Below, piece by piece: positions 43,399-49,135 of a stretch of DNA of 49,135 bases. Made by a program: the position numbers and the translations under genes. How positions within the stretch are numbered: position 1 is the stretch's first letter; every line of letters begins with the position of its first letter. Source of the DNA: Deltaproteobacteria bacterium (GTDB lineage Bacteria; Myxococcota_A; Polyangia; Polyangiales; Polyangiaceae); the NCBI GenBank assembly GCA_003235365.1, contig QJWJ01000530.1, forward strand, positions 1 through 49,135. Direction: 5' to 3'. The notes below the pieces were generated by a model that was not told where the DNA came from, did no database searches, and worked only from the letters and a program-made list of their open reading frames with translations.

Positions 43399-45042
43399 AT
43401 GTCGTTCCCGGTGAAACCTGTACCTTCTTCCTTTTGGATCCGATTGTCCGCGATGCTGGCGCTGACGACTCTGATGCTGTTGGGCACGTCGGCCAACGCA
43501 GCCACGTTCGAAGAGTCGCTCGCCAATCTCGCCCATGAAGACGTCGACAAAGTCCAGACAGCCATCACCGAGCTGTCGAGCGCTGGCGATGACCGCGCCC
43601 TGGCCGTGCTGCAGGCGCTGACCGATCGCAAGCTCGGCTTCGATTCGACGGGCACGGCTCTCATCGAGACGGACGACGGGTGGATCTCCGCCCTGACGAG
43701 CGACGCTGCGGAGCCTTCGGGCGACGTGGACAAACCCAGCATGAGCAACGCCATCCGCCGTAGCCTGCGCCCATCGCTCGCGCGCCTGAAGTTGTCGTCC
43801 AAAGACACCGACACCCGCCTCGACGCGGCGGCAGAGTTGTCGAAGCGCCCTTCTGAAGACCTCGTCGATACCATGCGCACGGCGCTCGACGTGGAGAAGG
43901 ACGCCGACGTCGCAATGATGCTGCGCCTGGGCCTGGCTCAGGTCGACATCGGCTCCGAGAACGTGCAAACGCGCCTCGACGCGGTGGAAATCCTGCGAGA
44001 GGACGGCGACGTGAGCCACAAAGGTCTGCTCGAGGGCCTGCTGAAAGAAGACTCGGATGGGAACTTCAGCGAATCCGACGAGGGCGTGCGCGCCGCAGCC
44101 AAGAAGGCCCTGTCGGCGATCGAACGACGCATCTCGCTGATCAGCTTCGTCGCGAATCTGTTCTATGGACTGAGCCTCGGCAGCGTACTTCTCCTGGCCG
44201 CATTGGGTCTGGCAATCACCTTCGGGTTGATGAAGGTGATCAACATGGCGCACGGCGAAATGCTGATGATTGGCGCCTACGCGACATTCGTCGTTCAGAA
44301 TTTCTTTCAAAGCGCCCTACCCGATTTCGCCGACTACTACTTGATCGCCGCCGTGCCCGTAGCCTTTGGGGCAGCGGGAGCGGTGGGTCTGGTCCTGGAA
44401 CGCACGGTCGTGCGATTCCTCTACGGGCGCCCACTAGAGACCCTGCTGGCGACTTGGGGGATCAGCCTCGTCTTGATTCAAACCGTGCGCCTCACGTTCG
44501 GCGCGCAGAACGTCACGGTCGCCAACCCGTCGTGGTTGTCCGGCGGCTGGGAGCTGATGCCGACCGTCGTGATGCCTTACAGCCGACTGGTGATCATCGG
44601 CTTTACGGTGGTCGTGGTCGCGTTCGTCTGGTTCCTGCTTCGGGGAACCCGTTTGGGGCTCTACGTTCGCGCCGTCACCCAGAACCGGCAGATGGCGGGC
44701 AATCTCGGTATCCCCACCGAGAAGATTGACATGTGGACGTTCACCCTGGGGTCGGGGGTCGCGGGCCTCGGAGGCGTCGCTCTGTCGCAATTGGGCAACG
44801 TCGGCCCCGAGCTCGGCCAAGGATTCATCGTCGACTCGTTCATGGTCGTCGTGCTCGGCGGTGTCGGTAACATCGTGGGCACCATCTCCGGCGCGCTCGG
44901 TCTGGGGCTCATCAACAAGTTGCTCGAGCCAGTTGCGGGCGCTGTCATGGGGAAGATCGTGGTGCTGGTGTTGATCGTTCTGTTCATTCAAAAACGCCCG
45001 CAAGGGCTGTTTGCCCTCAAGGGCAGAGCCGCGGAGCTTTGA
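43399..45042 (+). CDS. urtB: Urea ABC transporter permease UrtB
   Basis: A 547-residue inner-membrane protein. An N-terminal signal-like helix (residues about 12-32) and an extracytoplasmic helical region of about 200 residues with HEAT-like pairs (TFEESLANLAHEDVDKVQTAI, DDRALAVLQALTDRKL, DTRLDAAAELSKRP) precede the LivH-type permease domain (GLAITFGLMKVINMAHGEMLMIGAYATF, GLVLERTVVRFLYGRPLETLLATWGISLVL, DSFMVVVLGGVGNIVGTISGA). The extension is known in proteobacterial UrtB. ATG 43399 is chosen because it begins the signal region; the frame is open further upstream. Pairs with UrtC. Confidence 0.94.
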   Translation: MSFPVKPVPSSFWIRLSAMLALTTLMLLGTSANAATFEESLANLAHEDVDKVQTAITELSSAGDDRALAVLQALTDRKLGFDSTGTALIETDDGWISALTSDAAEPSGDVDKPSMSNAIRRSLRPSLARLKLSSKDTDTRLDAAAELSKRPSEDLVDTMRTALDVEKDADVAMMLRLGLAQVDIGSENVQTRLDAVEILREDGDVSHKGLLEGLLKEDSDGNFSESDEGVRAAAKKALSAIERRISLISFVANLFYGLSLGSVLLLAALGLAITFGLMKVINMAHGEMLMIGAYATFVVQNFFQSALPDFADYYLIAAVPVAFGAAGAVGLVLERTVVRFLYGRPLETLLATWGISLVLIQTVRLTFGAQNVTVANPSWLSGGWELMPTVVMPYSRLVIIGFTVVVVAFVWFLLRGTRLGLYVRAVTQNRQMAGNLGIPTEKIDMWTFTLGSGVAGLGGVALSQLGNVGPELGQGFIVDSFMVVVLGGVGNIVGTISGALGLGLINKLLEPVAGAVMGKIVVLVLIVLFIQKRPQGLFALKGRAAEL

Positions 45043-45048
45043 CAATCG

Positions 45049-46218
45049 ATGGAAGCGCTCAAGACTCATCTCTCTCAGATCCACGACAAGCGTGGTTGGC
45101 TCGCAGTGCTCGGGACGCTCCTGCTGCTGTGCGTTGCCATCCCTGCGCTGAACGCGGGATTGCCCCCCGACTCGGCTCTGCACGTTCCGGACTACGTGGT
45201 GACGGTGCTCGGAAAGTTCATGTGCTTCGGTATCGTCGCTTTGGCGATGGACTTGATCTGGGGCTTCACCGGCATTCTCAGTCTTGGCCACGGCGTGTTC
45301 TTCGCACTCGGCGGCTATGCCATCGGTATGCACATGATGCGCGACATGGCGGGTGAAGGCGTTTACCGGAGCGACCTCCCCGACTTCATGGTGTTCCTCG
45401 ACTGGAAGGAGCTGCCCTGGTTCTGGTACGGTTTCGACAACTTCTTCTTCGCGATCCTCATGGCGTTGGTCGTGCCCGGAGTCCTGGCACTGGGATTCGG
45501 GTTCCTCGCCTTCCGCTCTCGCATTGGCGGCGTGTACTTCTCCATCATCACCCAGGCGATGACGTTCGCGGCCATGTTGTGGTTCTTCCGCAACGACACG
45601 GGCTTCGGCGGGAACAACGGCTTGACGGACTTCAAACGGCTCTACGGCTACTCGCTGGCCGAGCCGAGCACCAAGCTCGGGCTGTACACCTTGTCAGCGG
45701 GCGTGCTGGTGCTCGTCTACCTGCTCTGCCGGTACGTGGTCACCGGCCGCCTGGGACGCATCCTCAGAGCAATTCGTGACCACGAAGGCAAGGTCATGTT
45801 CACCGGTTACAACCCGCTGAACTACAAGCTGTTCGTGTGGACGCTCTCGGCGGTGTTGTGCGGCTTGGCGGGCGTCCTGTACGTGCCCCAGGTCGGCATC
45901 ATCAATCCCAGTGAGATGGAGCCGGCAAACTCGATTGAAATGGCGATCTGGGTCGCCGTCGGTGGCCGCGCGTCGTTGCTGGGCGCACCGCTGGGAGCCT
46001 TGATCGTCAACGGTTCCAAGAGCTGGTTCACGGCCAGTTTCCCCGACTACTGGTTGTACTTCCTCGGAGCGTTGTTCATCTCGGTCACCCTGTTCTTCCC
46101 CAAAGGGATCGTCGGCGCCGTTCAGGACATCTGGTCGAAGCGAAAGCCAGCGCCCGGTGACGACACGACCACGTCTCCCTCCCCCGCGCTGGAAAGCGAA
46201 GAGGCGAAGCAAGCATGA
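45049..46218 (+). CDS. urtC: Urea ABC transporter permease UrtC
   Basis: A 389-residue LivM-type inner-membrane permease, partner of UrtB in the membrane channel. Landmarks: LGKFMCFGIVALAMDLIWGFTGILSLGHGVFFALGGYA, GFLAFRSRIGGVYFSIITQAMTFA, NGLTDF, GRASLLGAPLGALIVN and LFISVTLFFPKGIVG. It has about ten helices and ends in a Ser/Thr/Pro/Glu-rich tail. It starts six bases after the urtB stop and overlaps urtD by four bases (ATGA), showing translational coupling. Confidence 0.96.
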   Translation: MEALKTHLSQIHDKRGWLAVLGTLLLLCVAIPALNAGLPPDSALHVPDYVVTVLGKFMCFGIVALAMDLIWGFTGILSLGHGVFFALGGYAIGMHMMRDMAGEGVYRSDLPDFMVFLDWKELPWFWYGFDNFFFAILMALVVPGVLALGFGFLAFRSRIGGVYFSIITQAMTFAAMLWFFRNDTGFGGNNGLTDFKRLYGYSLAEPSTKLGLYTLSAGVLVLVYLLCRYVVTGRLGRILRAIRDHEGKVMFTGYNPLNYKLFVWTLSAVLCGLAGVLYVPQVGIINPSEMEPANSIEMAIWVAVGGRASLLGAPLGALIVNGSKSWFTASFPDYWLYFLGALFISVTLFFPKGIVGAVQDIWSKRKPAPGDDTTTSPSPALESEEAKQA

Positions 46219-47132
46219 CATCTGCAAACGTCGCCCAAACCGAAAACGAATCCGAAGTCGAAGCCACCGACGTCCCCCGCCCCTCGAGCCCCACGGCCAA
46301 GGACACACCCAGCAAGAAGCGCTGGTCTCTCGGCCCCAAGCTGGTCGACGAGGCCCGCTATCAAGCGGTCATCGAGAAGCGCGCCAAAGCCTTGCTCGCG
46401 GTCGACAACATCTCCGTCAGTTTCGACGGCTTCAAGGCGCTGAACAATCTGACGCTGATCCTCGACGAAGGGGAACTGCGCTGCATCATCGGTCCTAACG
46501 GTGCGGGCAAGACGACGCTGCAAGACGTGATCACAGGCAAGACGCGCCCCGACGAAGGCCACGTCTTTCTGATCGGCGAGGAGCGCGACCGCCGCGATCT
46601 GACGGAAATGTCCGAGCACGAGGTCGCCGCCTTGGGCATCGGTCGCAAGTTCCAGCGCCCGACTGTGTTCGCCGGTCACAGCGTTTTCGAGAACCTCGAG
46701 ATGGCGTTGCTCGACAAGCGCGGTCTTTGGCACACGTTGTTCTCACACCTGAGCAAAGCCCAGCGCGAGCGCATCGACGAGGTGCTCGAGACCATCGGGC
46801 TTGCCGAACGCCGCAACTACCAGGCGGGGCTGCTGTCCCACGGGCAGAAGCAGTGGCTCGAGATTGGAATGCTACTCGCGCAAGACCCCAAGGTGCTGCT
46901 CGTCGACGAACCGGTCGCCGGCATGACCCACCAAGAGGTGGAACGGACCGCTGAGCTGCTCAACAAATTGGCCGGCAAACACACCGTCGTCGTCGTGGAG
47001 CACGACATGGACTTCGTACGAAGCATCGCACGCACCGTCACCGTGCTGCACGAGGGCAGTGTGTTGGCCGAAGGCAGCATGGATGAGGTTCAGAACGATC
47101 CGAAGGTGATCGAGGTCTACCTCGGGGAGTGA
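46215..47132 (+). CDS. urtD: Urea ABC transporter ATP-binding protein UrtD
   Basis: A 305-residue cytoplasmic ATPase of the LivG type. Walker A GPNGAGKTT is near residues 95-103, the Q-loop region GRKFQRPTVF near 150, the signature LSHGQKQWLEIGMLLA follows, and Walker B VLLVDEPVAGMT is before about 240; the switch His is in VVVEHDM. The first 50 residues are a low-complexity extension not needed for the fold. It pairs with UrtE to energise urea import. ATG 46215 overlaps the urtC stop. Confidence 0.96.
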   Translation: MTSANVAQTENESEVEATDVPRPSSPTAKDTPSKKRWSLGPKLVDEARYQAVIEKRAKALLAVDNISVSFDGFKALNNLTLILDEGELRCIIGPNGAGKTTLQDVITGKTRPDEGHVFLIGEERDRRDLTEMSEHEVAALGIGRKFQRPTVFAGHSVFENLEMALLDKRGLWHTLFSHLSKAQRERIDEVLETIGLAERRNYQAGLLSHGQKQWLEIGMLLAQDPKVLLVDEPVAGMTHQEVERTAELLNKLAGKHTVVVVEHDMDFVRSIARTVTVLHEGSVLAEGSMDEVQNDPKVIEVYLGE

Positions 47133-47210
47133 TGTCGGCAGTGACGTGCAACCTCGTCGCGACGGCTCGTCCGAACGTTTGGCGACCAACCCAGCAATGA
47201 ATCGACCGCA

Positions 47211-47903
47211 ATGCTCAAAGTAGAGAAGCTGAACCAGTTCTACGGGGAAAGTCACACCCTGTGGGACGTGAACTTGGAAGTGCCCGAAGGCAGTTGCCTG
47301 TGCTTGATGGGACGCAACGGCGTCGGCAAGACCACCTTGCTCAAGACCGTGATGGGTGCGCTGAAAGCTGCGTCGGGCAAGATCGTCTTCGACGGCACCG
47401 AGTTGCTCGCGACCCGGCAATCCGATCGAGCTCGGCTCGGGATCAGCCTGGTTCCTCAAGGACGAGACATCTTCAGCCAGTTGACGGTCGAGGAGAACCT
47501 GCTCGTCGGGCTCGCCGGCGAACGCAGCAAGTCGAAGGGGATTCCGAAAAGGATCTTCGAACTATTTCCGGTGCTGCAAGAAATGCTGCATCGACGGGGA
47601 GGAGACCTGTCCGGCGGCCAGCAGCAGCAGCTGGCAATCGGCCGAGCGCTCATGAACGACCCCAAGCTTCTCATCTTGGACGAGCCAACCGAAGGCATCC
47701 AACCCAACATCGTCCGTCAGATCGGCGACATTCTGGAGAAGCTCAACGAAGAGGGGCTTTCCATCCTGCTCGTGGAGCAGAAGTTGCCGTTCGCCCGGCG
47801 CGTCGGTAAGCGTTTCTGCATCTTGGACCGCGGGCGGAACGTCGCGATGGGGGAAATGAGTGAGCTGAGCGAAGACATCATCGCTCGGTACCTGGTAGTG
47901 TAA
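47211..47903 (+). CDS. urtE: Urea ABC transporter ATP-binding protein UrtE
   Basis: A 230-residue LivF-type cytoplasmic ATPase. Walker A GRNGVGKTT (about 35-43), QGRDIFSQLTVEENL (Q-loop), signature LSGGQQQQLAIGRAL, Walker B LLILDEPTEGIQPNIV and switch region LLVEQKL are all present. N-terminal NQFYGESHTLWDV is typical of UrtE. Separated from urtD by 78 bases with no obvious promoter; ureD begins 7 bases after its stop. Confidence 0.96.
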   Translation: MLKVEKLNQFYGESHTLWDVNLEVPEGSCLCLMGRNGVGKTTLLKTVMGALKAASGKIVFDGTELLATRQSDRARLGISLVPQGRDIFSQLTVEENLLVGLAGERSKSKGIPKRIFELFPVLQEMLHRRGGDLSGGQQQQLAIGRALMNDPKLLILDEPTEGIQPNIVRQIGDILEKLNEEGLSILLVEQKLPFARRVGKRFCILDRGRNVAMGEMSELSEDIIARYLVV

Positions 47904-47910
47904 GCGGTCG

Positions 47911-48759
47911 ATGGACAATGCCCACGGCCGGTGGTTTGGCAGTCTCGAGCTGCGATTCGACGCCGTTCGGGATCAGACCGTGTTGCGCAGCAGCCGCCAC
48001 GTCGGTCCTCTGCGCGTGCAGCGTCCCTTCCGTGAGCCCGACGGCGGCTGCCAGGTGTACGTGCTCAATCCTCCCGGCGGCGTCGTCGGAGGTGACGAAC
48101 TGCGGCTGTACGCCGATGCAGCGCCGGGCAGTAGAGCCCTGTTGACGTTGCCCGGCGCAGGTAAATTCTATCGCAGCGCGGGGCCGACCGCGCGCGCCCT
48201 GCAGCACCTGAAGGTCGCCAGCGGCGCGCGCCTCGAATGGCTTCCCCAAGAGACCATCGTGTTCGATGGAGCGATCGCCGAAGCGACCACGCGGGTCGAA
48301 CTGCAGCCCGGGGCGCGTTTCGCCGGCTGGGAAATTACCTGCCTCGGGCGCCCGGCGTCGGGTGAGCGATTCACCACCGGTCAGTGGCGCCAACGCTTCG
48401 AGTTGTGGCTCGGCGACGAACCGCTGTGGCTGGAGCAGGTGCAATTGCGAGGCGGCGATCCGCTAATCGACGAGCCCTGGGGACTGCGTTCCCAGCCGGT
48501 ATTCGGTTCGTTTGCGCTGTTTCCAGCGACTCGGCAGCTCGTGGACCATACACACGAAGCGCTCGAACGGGCCCGAGTCAACCCCGAGCACGTCGGCACG
48601 ACGCTGCTCGAACACCCGACCGCTGACGGTACCCTCGTCTGTCGCTACCTCGGTGACTCGACGCTGCAGGCGCGCCGAACTTTCGAGGCAGTTTGGCAAA
48701 CTCTCAGACCCACGGCTCTCGGCAGTATGGCACTCTCCCCCCGGGTCTGGGCGACCTGA
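47911..48759 (+). CDS. ureD: Urease accessory protein UreD
   Basis: A 282-residue cytoplasmic chaperone of urease nickel insertion (with UreF, UreG). Family pattern: ELRFDAVRDQTVLRSSRHVGPLRVQRPF, VYVLNPPGGVVGGDEL, ALLTLPGAGKFYRS, LEWLPQETIVFDGA, GWEITCLGRPASGERF, CRYLGDST. Length is normal (about 270-290). ATG 47911 is right after urtE, so uptake and urease maturation are probably one operon. UreF and UreG are not in the window; they would be expected beyond the right edge. Confidence 0.95.
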   Translation: MDNAHGRWFGSLELRFDAVRDQTVLRSSRHVGPLRVQRPFREPDGGCQVYVLNPPGGVVGGDELRLYADAAPGSRALLTLPGAGKFYRSAGPTARALQHLKVASGARLEWLPQETIVFDGAIAEATTRVELQPGARFAGWEITCLGRPASGERFTTGQWRQRFELWLGDEPLWLEQVQLRGGDPLIDEPWGLRSQPVFGSFALFPATRQLVDHTHEALERARVNPEHVGTTLLEHPTADGTLVCRYLGDSTLQARRTFEAVWQTLRPTALGSMALSPRVWAT

Positions 48760-48800
48760 CCGGCGCTCACACGGGCTGACTCTCACGAAAGAATGGCAGC

Positions 48801-49135
48801 ATGGAACTGACACCACGCGAGAAAGACAAGCTGATGATCTTCGTCGCTGCGCAGCTTGCAGAGCGTCGCAAGGCGCGCGGGCTGAAGCTCAACTACCCCG
48901 AAGCCGTCGCCCTGATCACCGCCACCGTACTCGAGGGAGCACGTGACGGTCGCAGCGTCGCCGAGCTGATGGGATCGGGCGCCGAGCTGCTCACGGTCGA
49001 CGACGTGATGCCCGGCATTCGCGAGCTGATCCCCGAAGTGCAGGTGGAAGCGACCTTCCCCGACGGCACCAAACTCGTCACCGTGCACGATCCCATCCGC
49101 GGCCCCGACTCGGACGACGCGCCTGGCGCGGTGGT
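48801..49135 (+). CDS. ureA: Urease gamma subunit UreA, partial, possibly fused to UreB
   Basis: The frame runs off the right edge. Residues 1-100 match urease gamma very closely (MELTPREKDKLMIF, RGLKLNYPEAVALI, VQVEATFPDGTKLVTVHDPI). Free UreA normally ends here (VHNPI), but the frame continues at least 11 residues (RGPDSDDAPGAV) with no stop. The next residues would be where a beta-subunit PGE start would lie, so a gamma-beta fusion like Helicobacter UreA is possible; a simple extended tail is the alternative. ATG 48801 is the family start. Confidence 0.92.
   Translation, partial: MELTPREKDKLMIFVAAQLAERRKARGLKLNYPEAVALITATVLEGARDGRSVAELMGSGAELLTVDDVMPGIRELIPEVQVEATFPDGTKLVTVHDPIRGPDSDDAPGAV

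Noticed and set aside
1..49135. CRISPR arrays, integrases, transposases, tRNA or rRNA genes
   Set aside because: I scanned for spaced direct repeats, the usual protein motifs and tRNA-like arms and found none.

Overview
The window is high-GC DNA with strongly G/C-ending codons, almost certainly from a myxobacterium (Myxococcota, probably the Polyangiales/Sorangiineae side). The evidence is content rather than a marker gene. There are many lipoproteins with low-complexity linkers, ten Cys-rich DUF4215-type repeats around a fibro-slime domain, two neighbouring proteins with MYXO-CTERM-like tails, an FHA/sigma-54 activator paired with a membrane Ser/Thr kinase, and FGE-sulfatase-like lipoproteins. 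No rRNA, tRNA, CRISPR array, phage or insertion sequence was found.

Layout. 1-3.4 kb: the 5' part of a lipoprotein gene cut by the window edge, a small helical protein, a double-HTH regulator, then about 1.5 kb without a convincing gene. 3.4-11.4 kb: a large Cys-rich/fibro-slime surface protein, ChaC, the FHA/sigma-54 activator with its kinase, an FGE-like lipoprotein and a small Cys-rich lipoprotein. 11.5-19 kb: metG, a small myxobacterial-type protein, a GNAT/NhaC pair and an Omp85-like barrel. 19-27 kb: a lectin-like lipoprotein, then an ergothioneine locus in which egtB and egtD are separated by a lipoprotein, a ferritin-like diiron protein and a two-domain (AMMECR1-like plus alpha/alpha) protein. 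27-41 kb: EVE protein, SLC13/RCK transporter, LRR lipoprotein, SDR, duplicated-motif Cys protein, glutaminyl cyclase, PQQ-type sugar dehydrogenase, TtcA, diguanylate cyclase, SMP-30 protein and a porin. 41.8-49.1 kb: urtABCDE, ureD and the start of ureA (urea uptake and urease).

How genes work together. The clearest pathway is urea import (UrtABCDE, perhaps with the divergent porin) feeding urease (UreD, UreA and onward). The second is ergothioneine synthesis (EgtD trimethylates histidine, EgtB forms the C-S bond), with an unexplained translationally coupled insert. The FHA activator and kinase form a probable phospho-signalling pair.

Most interesting non-standard signals: (1) the lipoprotein/diiron/AMMECR1-like cassette inside the egt locus; (2) a dispersed intergenic repeat with three copies at 22.3, 26.9 and 28.3 kb; (3) two intergenic structured-RNA candidates ending in intrinsic terminators (13.9-14.1 kb and 27.8-28.1 kb), the second containing a 16-codon ORF with a strong ribosome site and mutually exclusive hairpins; (4) a possible UreA-UreB fusion cut by the right edge. 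Calls rest on reading translations and motifs by eye; no database search was possible.
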